From positions 62,001-126,000 of the forward strand of contig LFWW01000002.1 of the NCBI GenBank assembly GCA_001273385.1: DNA of 64,000 bases, given 5' to 3'. Below, in pieces: positions 9,509 to 19,032 of this stretch. How positions within the stretch are numbered: the stretch's first letter is position 1; every line of letters begins with the position of its first letter. The position numbers and the translations under genes are program-made. Origin of the DNA: a miscellaneous Crenarchaeota group-6 archaeon AD8-1 (GTDB lineage: Archaea; Thermoproteota; Bathyarchaeia; Bathyarchaeales; Bathycorpusculaceae). The notes beneath the pieces were generated by a model. It was not told the DNA's origin and ran no database searches. It saw only the letters and a program-made list of their open reading frames with translations.

Positions 9509-10558
9509 ATGAACTTGAAGTCTGAGAAAAAAAGTTCCAAAGAATGTGAAGAATGCAAAGCTGATCGAGATAAAATTCTGTGTTGGAATAAAGAGAGATT
9601 TTTAGAAGCACTTTTCAATAATAGCGAATCTATAGAACAAAATTGGAGTGAAAGGGAATTACCAGAAATTACTGAGAAAATTCTAAAGAATTACGAAAGA
9701 GTGGGAGGCATGGATCATCTAGAAGGAAGAGATCTGCCATCAAAAATGATCATAATAGAAGTATTAAATGACCTAATTAAAATCTTATTTCCAGGATATT
9801 TAGGGAAAGAAGAAATAACAAGGGCTAACATTAGAAATGTTTTAAATAACACATTAATTTCAACATATGAAAGATTAACAAAGGAAATAGAAAAAAGTCT
9901 AAAGTATATTTGTAGAAAAATTGTTGATTGTCCTAAAAATATATGTCAAAAAAGAGCAAAAATAGTCACTAAAGAGCTTATAGAAAAGATCCCTGAAATT
10001 CGGATATTATTAAGTGGAGATATCGAGGCAGCTTTTAATGGAGATCCAGCAGCTACTAGTCCTGAAGAGATAATGCTTAGTTATCCGTGTGTATTAGCAA
10101 TAGCGACTTACAGAATAGCTCATGAACTATATCTGCAAGGTATACCATTAATTCCCAGAATAATGAGTGAACACGTGCATTCACTAACAGGAATAGATAT
10201 TCATCCTGGGGCAAAAATTGGAAAAAATTTTTTTATTGATCATGGAACTGGAGTGGTTATTGGTGAAACTACAGAAATTGGAAATAATGTGAAAATATAC
10301 CAAGGAGTTACTCTGGGAGCTTTGAGCTTTCCAAAAGATGAGAAAGGCAGATTAATTCGAGGAAGAAAAAGACATCCCACAATAGGAAACAATGTGGTAA
10401 TATATTCAGGAGCAACTCTATTGGGGCCAGAAGCTATAATAGGAGATAACGTCGTAATTGGGGGAAATGTTTGGATTACAAAACCTGTAAAAGCAAAAAC
10501 AAAAATAACTATTGCAAAACCAGAATTACAAGTAAAAAAAAAGAGACAAAAACAATAG
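9509..10558 (+). CDS. cysE: Serine O-acetyltransferase (long form)
   Basis: This 349-residue protein is a CysE/SAT enzyme that makes O-acetylserine for cysteine synthesis. The N-terminal 160 residues are helical and contain a cysteine-bearing segment (CEECKAD and [13 protein letters not shown]). The helical SAT domain follows ([15 protein letters not shown], about residue 172). A left-handed beta-helix starts at about residue 228 ([20 protein letters not shown]). It carries the catalytic histidine in [10 protein letters not shown] and the acetyl-CoA loop [10 protein letters not shown]. Length matches the longer SAT subtype with an extra N-terminal domain. It lies just downstream of tRNA-Leu and is convergent with an Lrp gene. 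Confidence 0.92.
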   Translation: MNLKSEKKSSKECEECKADRDKILCWNKERFLEALFNNSESIEQNWSERELPEITEKILKNYERVGGMDHLEGRDLPSKMIIIEVLNDLIKILFPGYLGKEEITRANIRNVLNNTLISTYERLTKEIEKSLKYICRKIVDCPKNICQKRAKIVTKELIEKIPEIRILLSGDIEAAFNGDPAATSPEEIMLSYPCVLAIATYRIAHELYLQGIPLIPRIMSEHVHSLTGIDIHPGAKIGKNFFIDHGTGVVIGETTEIGNNVKIYQGVTLGALSFPKDEKGRLIRGRKRHPTIGNNVVIYSGATLLGPEAIIGDNVVIGGNVWITKPVKAKTKITIAKPELQVKKKRQKQ

Positions 10559-10566
10559 ATTGCAAC

Positions 10567-11040
10567 TTAAAGTAATTTAAAATCTTCTTTAACGGTTGTT
10601 AACACTACATGAGTATTCGTTCGCTCAAGATAGGGCAAAGACAACAAGTATTTAGTAAATTTACCAAGTTCCTCTCGGGTTTTAAATTTAGCAATAATTA
10701 AAGCATCGGTCAAACCTGTTACGTCATAAACACCACAAACATTAGGATTTTTTGCTATTTCCTCTTCCATCTCAAGAAGTTTGCCTTTTGAAACCGTTAT
10801 CTCTGTTAAAACAGTAAGCTGATATCCTAACTTTTCTTGATCCAGAATTGCAGAATAGCCCCTAATTAATCCCTTTTCTTCCATCTTTTTAATACGCGAA
10901 AGCACTGTACCAACTGAAATACCAATTCTTTTAGCTATGTGCCTGCTAGAGTATCTAGCATCCTCCAATAAAGTTTCTAGAATTTTTTTATCAATTTCAT
11001 TCAGGGTCAATTTTTTTCCCTTGTACATTTTTTCAATCAA
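10567..11040 (-). CDS. Lrp/AsnC-family transcription regulator
   Basis: This 157-residue protein has an N-terminal winged helix-turn-helix (LNEIDKKILETLLEDARYSS to about residue 60, recognition helix around ISVGTVLSRIKKM). A C-terminal RAM/AsnC ligand domain follows (TEITVSKGKLLEMEEEI to about residue 145). Such proteins form dimers or octamers and sense amino acids. It stands alone and ends 8 bp from the convergent cysE stop. A TATA-like element (CTTATATAAAGG read on the minus strand, near 11082-11094) lies a fitting distance upstream of its start. The effector cannot be read from sequence. Confidence 0.92.
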   Translation of the reverse strand: MIEKMYKGKKLTLNEIDKKILETLLEDARYSSRHIAKRIGISVGTVLSRIKKMEEKGLIRGYSAILDQEKLGYQLTVLTEITVSKGKLLEMEEEIAKNPNVCGVYDVTGLTDALIIAKFKTREELGKFTKYLLSLPYLERTNTHVVLTTVKEDFKLL

Positions 11041-11196
11041 AACAGCTTTTTTAAGCCATACTTTTTTTTATCAGACGTTTACCTTTATATAAGTTTAGAT
11101 TAGGGAAGAGAAATTGAAAAAAATATTATTTAAAATGTACCAAATTGAATTAATTAAAAAAAGATAGGAATATTAAATTACTAGATTAAAAATCCA

Positions 11197-11209
11197 GTAC
11201 CCGAGGTAC
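11197..11209 (+). promoter_or_regulatory. Small inverted repeat over the guaA ribosome-binding site
   Basis: GTACC-CGA-GGTAC forms a perfect 5-bp stem with a 3-base loop, ending 7 bases before the guaA ATG. The GAGGT Shine-Dalgarno-like sequence lies in its 3' arm, so folding could hide the ribosome-binding site. The structure is short and may be chance. Confidence 0.3.
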
Positions 11210-11215
11210 AAAAAT

Positions 11216-12766
11216 ATGGCAAAAAGATATGATACAATTCTTGTATTAGACTTTGGAGGCCAATATTGCCACCTTATTGGCAGGAGAATCAGAGAGGAAG
11301 GAGTATTCTCTGAAATCGTACCTCATGACATTAAATTGGATGAAATTGAAAAGCTAAGTAAGAAATTTAACATAAAAGGAATAATACTTTCAGGAGGACC
11401 GGCAAGCGTCTATGATCATAATGCACCAAAAATGGATCACAGATTATTAACTATAAACATACCAATATTAGGTCTATGCTATGGATTACAGCTTATTGCT
11501 AAAAGTTTCCAAGGAAAAGTAAAAGATGCAATTTGCAAAGAATATGGAATTACATATGTATCAATAGATAAACCAATAGGAATTTTAGAAGGATTAAAAA
11601 AAAGAGAGAAAGTGTGGATGAGTCATGGAGACACAGTATATGAACTACCACAAAATTTTGAAATTATAGCACATTCAAAAAATTGCCCAATTGCAGCCTT
11701 TAAGCATATAAAAAAACCCATTTTTGGTTTACAATGGCACCCTGAAGTAATTCATACAAAAAATGGTTCAAAAATGTTGCACAATTTCATATTCAAAGTA
11801 TGCAAATGCAAAGCAAATTGGAAAATAGAAGATATAATTAAGAAAATGATTAGTGAAATAAAAAACTCAGTTGGAGAAGATGAAGCAATAATAGGATTAA
11901 GTGGAGGTATCGATTCTAGCGTTGCTACAGCACTTGCAGCTAGAGCAATTGAAGATAAACTTACTGCAGTTTTTGTAGACCATGGTTTTATGCGAGAAGG
12001 GGAACCTGAAGAAGTGAAAAAGACTTTTGAAAAATTCAAACTTAAATTCATATTAGCCAATACTCAAGATCGCTTTATGCAAAAACTAAAAAAAATTACT
12101 GATCCAGAAGAGAAACGCAAAATAATAGGCGAAGAGTTCATAAGAGTTTTCGAAGAAAAAGCAACTAGCACTAACATAAAGTATCTTATCCAAGGAACAA
12201 TATACCCGGATAGAATTGAATCAGGTTCTAGCAAAAACTCGAACAAAATAAAATCTCATCATAATGTTGCAGGATTACCATCAAATATAAAATTTAAAAA
12301 GATCTTAGAGCCACTCCGAGATTTATATAAAGATGAAGTAAGAAAAATCGCAAAAATGCTGTGTTTGCCAAAAAAAATTATAGAAAGACAACCATTTCCA
12401 GGACCTGGATTAGCTGTAAGAATTATTGGCGAAGTGAATGAAGAAAAAAATAGAATTATAAAATTAGCTGATTTAATTGTAAGAGAGGAAATAGAAAAAG
12501 AAAAATTAGATAAAAAATTGTGGCAATACTTCGCTGTTCTGACTGATACGAAAGCTACTGGGGTAAAAGGGGATGCAAGAGCGTATGGATATGTTGTCGC
12601 CATTAGAGTAGCTGAGAGCCGGGAAGCTATGACTGCGAGTTTTTCAAAAATTCCTTTTTCAATTCTAGAAAAAATCTCTACGAGGATTACAAATGAAATA
12701 CCAGAAGTAACCCGAGTAGTTTATGATATTACTCATAAGCCTCCAGCAACAATTGAGTGGGAGTAA
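11216..12766 (+). CDS. guaA: GMP synthase (glutamine-hydrolysing), single-chain
   Basis: This 516-residue full-length GuaA converts XMP to GMP. A class I glutamine amidotransferase occupies residues 1-190, with the nucleophile in LGLCYGLQ (about 86) and the catalytic WHPEV (about 173). Then come the ATP-pyrophosphatase P-loop LSGGIDSS (about 227) and the C-terminal dimerisation domain with QPFPGPGLAVRI (about 392) and PPATIEWE at the end. Many archaea encode the two activities as separate genes; here they are one polypeptide. It is followed closely by the nucleotide-sugar block. Confidence 0.97.
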   Translation: MAKRYDTILVLDFGGQYCHLIGRRIREEGVFSEIVPHDIKLDEIEKLSKKFNIKGIILSGGPASVYDHNAPKMDHRLLTINIPILGLCYGLQLIAKSFQGKVKDAICKEYGITYVSIDKPIGILEGLKKREKVWMSHGDTVYELPQNFEIIAHSKNCPIAAFKHIKKPIFGLQWHPEVIHTKNGSKMLHNFIFKVCKCKANWKIEDIIKKMISEIKNSVGEDEAIIGLSGGIDSSVATALAARAIEDKLTAVFVDHGFMREGEPEEVKKTFEKFKLKFILANTQDRFMQKLKKITDPEEKRKIIGEEFIRVFEEKATSTNIKYLIQGTIYPDRIESGSSKNSNKIKSHHNVAGLPSNIKFKKILEPLRDLYKDEVRKIAKMLCLPKKIIERQPFPGPGLAVRIIGEVNEEKNRIIKLADLIVREEIEKEKLDKKLWQYFAVLTDTKATGVKGDARAYGYVVAIRVAESREAMTASFSKIPFSILEKISTRITNEIPEVTRVVYDITHKPPATIEWE

Positions 12767-12828
12767 AAAATCAAAGAACATAATAAATAACAATAGATTA
12801 ACAATGGGTTTATAGGATAGAAGTATAA

Positions 12829-13905
12829 ATGAAAGCTCTAATCTTAGCTGGAGGTTTTGGAACTAGATTAAGACCGATTAGTTGTACTAGACCAAAAACT
12901 CTTTTCCCAATTGTTAACAAACCCTTGCTTGAACGCATTTTACAAAGATTAGAAAAAACCGGAATTAAAGAAGCAATATTAGCCGTTAATGGGCTAACAG
13001 AATTTTATTTAAAAAAATATACAATCGAAAAATATGGATTAGATATCAAATATTCAATAGATCCCCCCAAGAAACCACTTGGTACAGGGGGTCCAATAAA
13101 AAAGGCTGAGAGACTTATTGGAAAATCAGGTCCTTTTTTAGTATTAAATGGAGACATTTTTACTGATTTAGAATATAAAGAAATTATTGAATTTCACAAA
13201 AAAAAACAAGCTATAGCTACAATAGCACTTTATGAAGTTGATGATCCATCAAGGTATGGAGTTGCTGAAATCTTAGATAATAATAGAATAAAACAATTTA
13301 TCGAAAAACCAAAAAAAGATGAAGCACCAACCAAGCTTATTAATGCCGGAATTTATGTATTAGATCCAAAAATTTTCAATTATATTCCGAAAGACAAACC
13401 GACTTCAATGGAAAGAGAAATTTTTCCCAAGCTAATTAAAGAGAAAAACCTCTTTGGTCTTACAATGCAAGGATTATGGATGGATATTGGCAAACCAGCA
13501 GGATATCTCCAAGCAAATAATAAACTATTAAAAACTTATCACAAAAAAAATAAAATCAGAATGCAAAATTCAGAAATAAAGACCCCTGTAGCTATAGATT
13601 CAGATGTAAAAATCGGATTAGGAACAGTTATCGGTCCTTATGTTGCAATAGGAAAAAATACAATTATTGCCAATAATGTTAAAATCAATCATTCAGTAAT
13701 TCTACCCGATGTTACAATAAAAGAAGGGGCTACAATAAAAGGAGCAATTATTGGTGAAGGAGCAGTTATTGGAAAAAATGTTAAAGTAAACAAGGATTGT
13801 GTAATTGGAGATTATGTGGAAATCGAAGATAACATATTAATTTGTGAGGGCAGAGCAGTTTGTCCAGGAACAAAGATTACTGAAAATATTATAAATTCCA
13901 TATGA
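12829..13905 (+). CDS. Sugar-1-phosphate nucleotidyltransferase (mannose-1-P guanylyltransferase-like)
   Basis: This 358-residue protein has the pyrophosphorylase signature LAGGFGTRLRPISCTRPKT at the N-terminus, the catalytic NGDIFTD (about residue 106), and DPSRYGVAE and LWMDIGKPAGYL, which resemble GDP-mannose pyrophosphorylases. From about residue 255 it has hexapeptide repeats of a left-handed beta-helix (IGLGTVIGPYVAIGKN). It lies directly upstream of glmM, so the nucleotide-sugar made could also be a UDP-hexosamine. The sugar and nucleotide specificity are therefore uncertain. The start ATG begins the glycine-rich loop with the usual spacing. Confidence 0.87.
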   Translation: MKALILAGGFGTRLRPISCTRPKTLFPIVNKPLLERILQRLEKTGIKEAILAVNGLTEFYLKKYTIEKYGLDIKYSIDPPKKPLGTGGPIKKAERLIGKSGPFLVLNGDIFTDLEYKEIIEFHKKKQAIATIALYEVDDPSRYGVAEILDNNRIKQFIEKPKKDEAPTKLINAGIYVLDPKIFNYIPKDKPTSMEREIFPKLIKEKNLFGLTMQGLWMDIGKPAGYLQANNKLLKTYHKKNKIRMQNSEIKTPVAIDSDVKIGLGTVIGPYVAIGKNTIIANNVKINHSVILPDVTIKEGATIKGAIIGEGAVIGKNVKVNKDCVIGDYVEIEDNILICEGRAVCPGTKITENIINSI

Positions 13906-13928
13906 TTTGCTAAAAGGAGAAAATAAAA

Positions 13929-15296
13929 TTGGAGAGAAAAAAACTTTTTGGAACAAATGGCATACGCGGATTAGTTAATGAAGAATTAACCACAGAGATA
14001 GTAATCTCCTTGGGTTCAGCCATTGGAACATTCTTTAAAGGAGGAAGATTAATTGTAGGGCATGATGCAAGAACCAGCGGGCCAATGTTTTCTGCAGCTA
14101 TTATTGCAGGATTAACTGCCGCAGGATGTGATGTTTTCTTTGCTGGTTTGGCACCAACACCTTCTTTACAATATGCAATTAAAAACCATAAGATGAGTGG
14201 GGGGGTGATAATAACTGCTTCTCATAATCCACCCGAATATAATGGAATAAAGGTCATATGGAAAGATGGTATAGAAATTTCTCATAATCAAGAAAAGGAA
14301 ATAGAAGATATTTATTTTAGCAAAAATCAAATTCTCGTGAAATGGAATAAATTAGGTATAAAACACAAAATAAATGGAATAAATAGAGAATATATTGAAG
14401 CAATAAAAAATCATGTTAACCAAAAATTGATTATCAATAAAAAATTCCACGTAGTAGTAGATGCAGGAAATAGTGTAGGAGGATTAACCACACCTTATCT
14501 GCTCCAAGAACTTGGGTGTACTGTAACAACAATAAACGCTAATATCGACGGTAGATTTCCTGGTCGGTTACCTGAACCCACACCAGCAACGCTAAGAGAA
14601 ATGGCTTCAACAGTAAAAGCTATAAATGCTGATTTGGGCGTGGCTTTCGATGGAGATGCAGATAGATCTATGTTTGTTGATGAAAAAGGACAAATTCATT
14701 GGGGAGATAAAACATTCTCATTAATAATTAAACATTTTTTAATTAAGAATCCAGGGCAAAAAATTGTAACTCCTGTTAGCTCTTCAACATTAATAAAAGA
14801 TACAGTAAAAAAGTACAAGGGTGAGTTAATATGGACAAGAGTAGGCAGCGTAACTGTTTCACAAACAATGAAAACGGAAAAGGCTAATTTGGGAGGGGAA
14901 GAAAATGGAGGGGTTTTCTATGGTCCTCATCAAGCAGTTCGCGATGGTGCAATGACAACCGCTCTAATTTTAGAAATAATGGCGATAACAAACAAAAAAT
15001 TATCTTCATTAATAAAAGAACAACCTCAATATTTTATTGAAAAAGGAAAAGTGATTTGTGAAGAGAATGAAAAAGAAAAGATAATGAGGATATTTATTAA
15101 AGAATTAAAAACAGAGAATATAACAACGATTGATGGAGTAAAAATCTGGTTCGAAGACAAGAGTGCAATATTAGTGAGACCGAGTGGAACCGAACCAAAA
15201 ATCAGATTATATGCAGAAGCTAAAAACAAAGAAAAAGCAAGACATCTAATTCAAAAATATAGTTTAAAACTTAAAGATGCATTAACAAAGATTTGA
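13929..15296 (+). CDS. glmM: Phosphoglucosamine mutase-type phosphohexomutase
   Basis: This 455-residue alpha-D-phosphohexomutase has FGTNGIRG at the N-terminus, the phosphoserine loop TASHNPPEYNG (about residue 96), the metal loop DGDADRSM (about 240), sugar-binding GGEENGG (about 321) and the phosphate-binding RPSGTEPKIR (about 416). Family members of this length in archaea interconvert glucosamine-6-P and glucosamine-1-P, or act on glucose or mannose phosphates. It starts at TTG with AAGGAGA 8 bases upstream. It is 23 bp after the nucleotidyltransferase and likely cotranscribed with it. Confidence 0.92.
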   Translation: MERKKLFGTNGIRGLVNEELTTEIVISLGSAIGTFFKGGRLIVGHDARTSGPMFSAAIIAGLTAAGCDVFFAGLAPTPSLQYAIKNHKMSGGVIITASHNPPEYNGIKVIWKDGIEISHNQEKEIEDIYFSKNQILVKWNKLGIKHKINGINREYIEAIKNHVNQKLIINKKFHVVVDAGNSVGGLTTPYLLQELGCTVTTINANIDGRFPGRLPEPTPATLREMASTVKAINADLGVAFDGDADRSMFVDEKGQIHWGDKTFSLIIKHFLIKNPGQKIVTPVSSSTLIKDTVKKYKGELIWTRVGSVTVSQTMKTEKANLGGEENGGVFYGPHQAVRDGAMTTALILEIMAITNKKLSSLIKEQPQYFIEKGKVICEENEKEKIMRIFIKELKTENITTIDGVKIWFEDKSAILVRPSGTEPKIRLYAEAKNKEKARHLIQKYSLKLKDALTKI

Positions 15297-15337
15297 AAAT
15301 ATTATAAATTCCATTAATTTTTGGAGAGAGCAAGAAA

Positions 15338-16684
15338 TTGTCTTTGATTCTTGGTTTAGAACCAAGTGAAATAGAGGAAAAAGAGAAACGAGAAAAATTC
15401 ACAATAAGCATAATTGGTTGTAGAAAAGCTGGAATACAATTTGCAGTAGCTTTTGCAGACGCAGGTTTTAGAGTTATTTGTAATGATGATGATCAAAATC
15501 TGCTCCAATTACTCATTAAAGGAAAAACACCTTATTTTACCCGTGAAATAGAGTCAAAAATAAAGAGCAATATAAAAAGAGGAAGAATAAGAACTGAAAG
15601 TGACATAAAAACTGCAGTTTCACAGAGCCAGATAGTAATTTTAACAACTTTTATAAAAATCAACATTAGAAATAAATTAAATTTTTCAAAGATAGAAAGG
15701 AATTGTAAAAAAATTGGCAAAGTTCTCAATCGAGGTATGCTGATTATTTATGCCAATATATCGGGTATAGGTTATATTGAAAAAACGATTAAATCAATTC
15801 TTGAAGATACATCTGGCTTTAGAGCTAGTGAAGATTTTGGTTTAGTATATTGCCCAATACAGCTTAACGATAAAAATCCTAACATATTTACTGAAAAAGA
15901 TTTAATGATTGCTGGTACTGACAAAGAGAGCTTAAACGCAGCTGAAATAGTCTTAAAAACCATTATGAAAAAGGAAATTAAGAAAATAACAGATTTTAAG
16001 ATACTAGAGGCAGCCATATTATTTGCTATTGCTAATAATGATTTAAAGTTAGCATTTGCAAATGAAATGGCAATATTTTCTGAAAAATTGGGATTGGATT
16101 ATTTTGAAATAATTAAAATAATAGAGGAAAAAAACACATTTTTTTCTCAAAACATAGGAATAGAAGAAGGCGAAAAATCCAAATTCTACATGTTGCTCGA
16201 AAGTGCAGATAATAATGCAGCAAATGCTAAACTATGCATTTTAGCCAGAAAAATAAATGAGGGATTAGGAAGATATTTGATAAAACTAACCCAACAAAGC
16301 TTACGAACCTGCGGAAAAACACTACGAAGAACAAAAATTTCTATAATTGGTTCATTTCAACCAAGAAGTACTGTTTCTGAACTTATTAAATTGATAGAAA
16401 AAAAAGGCGCAAAAATAAATTTTTATGATCCATTTCTTCCAAAAATATATCTTCAAGATTATCAGAAATTGTTTAAAAGAACTTTTAATGAAGCAGTAGA
16501 AGGTGTGGATTGTCTAATAATATTACATCATCATCCTAAAATTAAGAGAATAAATTTTAAGAAATTGAGTGCAAGAATGAAGATGCCAGCAGCAATTATT
16601 GACTTTTCTGGTATATTAGAACCTAAAAAAGCTGAAAAAGCAGGTTTCATATTTTCCGGATTAGGAAGAGAGGCAAAAAAATGA
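15338..16684 (+). CDS. UDP-sugar dehydrogenase-like protein lacking the catalytic cysteine motif
   Basis: This 448-residue protein has the three-domain layout of UDP-glucose/UDP-ManNAc dehydrogenases. It has an N-terminal Rossmann fold (ISIIGCRKAGIQFAVAFADAG, about residue 22), a central helical domain (NNDLKLAFANEMAIFSEKLG, about 230) and a C-terminal Rossmann-like domain (ISIIGSFQPRSTVSELIKLI, about 343). The usual GGHC active-site motif between the last two is absent. The segment reads GIEEGEKSKFYMLLESAD instead. It therefore probably does not perform the standard four-electron oxidation. It starts at TTG behind GGAGAG. Its stop overlaps the start of the next oxidoreductase gene by four bases. 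Confidence 0.75.
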   Translation: MSLILGLEPSEIEEKEKREKFTISIIGCRKAGIQFAVAFADAGFRVICNDDDQNLLQLLIKGKTPYFTREIESKIKSNIKRGRIRTESDIKTAVSQSQIVILTTFIKINIRNKLNFSKIERNCKKIGKVLNRGMLIIYANISGIGYIEKTIKSILEDTSGFRASEDFGLVYCPIQLNDKNPNIFTEKDLMIAGTDKESLNAAEIVLKTIMKKEIKKITDFKILEAAILFAIANNDLKLAFANEMAIFSEKLGLDYFEIIKIIEEKNTFFSQNIGIEEGEKSKFYMLLESADNNAANAKLCILARKINEGLGRYLIKLTQQSLRTCGKTLRRTKISIIGSFQPRSTVSELIKLIEKKGAKINFYDPFLPKIYLQDYQKLFKRTFNEAVEGVDCLIILHHHPKIKRINFKKLSARMKMPAAIIDFSGILEPKKAEKAGFIFSGLGREAKK

Positions 16685-17631
16685 AAAAGCTAGGCGTTGC
16701 AGTAATTGGAACGGGTTTTTGGGGAAAAAATCATGCTAGAATTTACAAAGAGCTAGCAGCTACTGAGCTTATTGCAGTTTGTGATATTAATCCCGAAAGA
16801 GCTACAAGAGTTGCTTCACAATTTAGCGCAAAACCTTATACGGATACTGCTAAAATGTTTAGAAACAATAGAATTGATGCAGTCAGCATATGTACATGGT
16901 CAACCGAATTAGCCAAAGAAGCGCGAAAAGCATTAAAAATGAAAAAACATGTTCTAGTAGAAAAGCCAATGGCAACCAATACTATCCAAGCAAAAAAACT
17001 AATAGAGATAGCCAAAGAGAATTCGGTTTTATTATCTGTGGGTTTTCTCATGAGATTTATTCCGGGTTTAAAAAGAATTAAAAAAGCAGTGGAACAGAAG
17101 AAAATTGGAGACATGGTATGTGCTAATGCAAAGAGAGTCTCTCAATGGCCTGAAAGAATAGGAGACGTTGGAGTAGTAAAAGATACAGCAATTCATGATA
17201 TAGATGTAATCAAATATATTACTGATGAGGACCCGATTGGTGTCTATGCCAAAACAGGAAATATGAAACACAAGAAATTTGAAGATTACGCACAGATAAT
17301 GTTAACTTATAAAGATGGAAAAAGCGCTTTTATTGAATCAAATTGGCTTACTCCGTATAAAACGCGCAAGCTTGTTATTACTGGAAGTGAAGCGATAATA
17401 AAGTTAGATTACATCACCCAAGAAGTTTGGATTGAAAAACAAAAGAGAACAGTAAAACCGGAGTATAAATTTAAAGAACCTTTGAAACTTGAGCTACAAC
17501 ATTTTGCTGATTGCATACTTAAAAAAGAAAAACCAATAATATCAGGATTTGATGGATTAAAAGCCTTAAAGATCGCTGAAGGAGCCCTAAAATCTTCAAT
17601 AAAAAACAAACTAATTAAACTAAATTGGTAA
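16681..17631 (+). CDS. Gfo/Idh/MocA-family NAD(P)-dependent sugar oxidoreductase
   Basis: This 316-residue protein has the N-terminal dinucleotide fold VAVIGTGFWGKNHARIYKEL, the family lysine motif VEKPMATN (about residue 97) and the catalytic-domain histidine in KDTAIHDIDVIKYI (about 170). Related archaeal and bacterial enzymes oxidise the 3-position of UDP-GlcNAc-type sugars. Translational overlap with the dehydrogenase-like gene upstream suggests that the two act together in making a modified nucleotide sugar, perhaps for glycoprotein glycans. Confidence 0.9.
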   Translation: MKKLGVAVIGTGFWGKNHARIYKELAATELIAVCDINPERATRVASQFSAKPYTDTAKMFRNNRIDAVSICTWSTELAKEARKALKMKKHVLVEKPMATNTIQAKKLIEIAKENSVLLSVGFLMRFIPGLKRIKKAVEQKKIGDMVCANAKRVSQWPERIGDVGVVKDTAIHDIDVIKYITDEDPIGVYAKTGNMKHKKFEDYAQIMLTYKDGKSAFIESNWLTPYKTRKLVITGSEAIIKLDYITQEVWIEKQKRTVKPEYKFKEPLKLELQHFADCILKKEKPIISGFDGLKALKIAEGALKSSIKNKLIKLNW

Positions 17632-17644
17632 ATTAGAAGAATTA

Positions 17645-17920
17645 TTATTTTAATCTAAAAGGTTTGCCTTCGAAGACTATATTTTGGGGAAAATGATCCT
17701 TCCATTTCTTCAAAAAAGGCATATCCTCAGATTCTTTTCTTAATTCATCAGGAAGCATTTCTGGAATCTCATCACGGATAGGGTACCAACGCAAGCATTT
17801 TGAACACACAATTAATCCTTCTTCAATTTCTTCATTCTCTTTGAACACATAGAGATCAAGGGGATGATGCTTATCAATAGGGCAAGCCAAAATATCCATT
17901 AATCGTTTCTTCATGTCCAT
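17645..17920 (-). CDS. Trm112-like zinc-ribbon protein
   Basis: This 91-residue protein has the Trm112 pattern: MDILACPIDK near the start, CSKC at about residue 38, and WYPIRDEIPEMLPDE, the conserved segment around the second zinc pair. Trm112 proteins activate several SAM-dependent methyltransferases acting on tRNA, rRNA and release factors. It lies directly downstream of a Trm5-type gene on the same strand, which fits. A second in-frame ATG at 17914 has AGGA six bases upstream and may be the true start. Confidence 0.88.
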   Translation of the reverse strand: MDMKKRLMDILACPIDKHHPLDLYVFKENEEIEEGLIVCSKCLRWYPIRDEIPEMLPDELRKESEDMPFLKKWKDHFPQNIVFEGKPFRLK

Positions 17921-17949
17921 TCCTATAATACAAGATAAAATATGATTTA

Positions 17950-18737
17950 TTAAAATCTGTCTGGCTTACTTAATACCTTAATATCTAGCACTATTTGATG
18001 CCAATTTGGGCCAACACTTCTCACAATTCGAGAAGTAGGAATATCAAAAAGAACTCCGAGATTGTCCATCCTCCTTTGCTCTTAAGAGATAATAAGGCAG
18101 AAGGCAAATATTCAAAAGCTTTTTCAGGTAATGGCATCAATACACGATCAGCTATTCCTTGCAAAATATTATCAAGAATCATTTTTGCATCCCCTAATAG
18201 AGGAATGATTTGGTTATAAACTCGATTTAAGCGAATATTTCTCTTCATAAAATTTATTGCTATAGGATTAAGGTCTATAGAATACACTTTGGCGGATTCA
18301 ATCCGTTTAACAATTATTATAGAAAAACTTCCAACACCAGCAAACATATTAACAATTATCTCTTTTTTTTTGATCTCGCGTGATATTCTTTTACGCTCAT
18401 ACGATAGTCTGGGAGAAAAATAGCATTTTTCAACATCAACTAAAAATAAACAATTATGTTCTCTATGAATTGTATGAGTTTTTTTTTCACCTAATATATA
18501 AATTAATTTTCTTAATCTAAAAATACCTTCAATGGCTCCTGATTGGAATAATACAGTCTTTATGTTCTTGTGGGATTTCATTAGAGAGATACTTAAATGT
18601 TTAAGTTCCTTAGGTGCAGATAAATTATTAGAAAATATTCTGATTATACCTATATCACCAATAATCTCATACGAAATAGGCAGATCGGAATTTTGAGAAC
18701 TAGAAGCAATACGATTTCTTCTCAATTTTGAGATCAA
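17950..18737 (-). pseudogene. trm5: Trm5-family tRNA(G37) methyltransferase, C-terminal frameshift
   Basis: The frame from TTG 18737 encodes the Trm5 core. It shows SYEIIGDIGIIRI, the RLRKLIYILGEKKTHTIHRE segment, FLVDVEKCYFSPRLSYER, the SAM loop NMFAGVGSFSI (about residue 125), and ADRVLMPLPEKA where most Trm5 have NLP. It stops at 18021 after GGWTISEFF. The missing C-terminus (SRIVRSVGPNWHQIVLDIKV) is intact in another frame and ends at 17950. One base lost in the A-run at 18046-18050 would explain this. The protein also lacks the N-terminal D1 domain of full-length Trm5. It could be a sequencing error, a real lesion, or a Taw2-like relative. Normal Trm5 makes m1G37, the first step to wyosine. 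Confidence 0.75.
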
Positions 18738-18818
18738 TCCTTGAACTTAATTATTATTAAAGAGCACGAGAAAGATTTAAAAGTAAATTACTTTTCCTTT
18801 GTAAAAGTGGATGTTTTA

Positions 18819-18980
18819 ATGGACAGAGCAGGAATTATCTATGAATGTATGAGATGCGGTTCAACAGTTCCCTCCGAAGAACTAATGTTGAGAGGAGGAG
18901 AAATAAAGTGTATTATATGTGGTTATAGAATCCTAAAAAAAGTAAAACCACCAGTAGTGAAACGAGTAAAAGCCGAGTAA
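18819..18980 (+). CDS. rpoP: DNA-directed RNA polymerase subunit P (Rpb12-like)
   Basis: This zinc-ribbon protein of about 53 residues has YECMRCGS and IKCIICGYRIL, supplying four cysteines. The archaeal RpoP/Rpb12 C-terminal signature KVKPPVVKRVKAE follows. An upstream in-frame TTG at 18741 would give 79 residues, but the extra N-terminus is not family-like, so the ATG at 18819 was preferred. RpoP helps assemble the RpoD/RpoL platform and open promoters. It is divergent from trm5. Confidence 0.9.
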   Translation: MDRAGIIYECMRCGSTVPSEELMLRGGEIKCIICGYRILKKVKPPVVKRVKAE

Positions 18981-19032
18981 AAGCAAAACAGAAAGAAGAT
19001 ATTTCTTAGTTATATTTTAATTAATAAATTAT

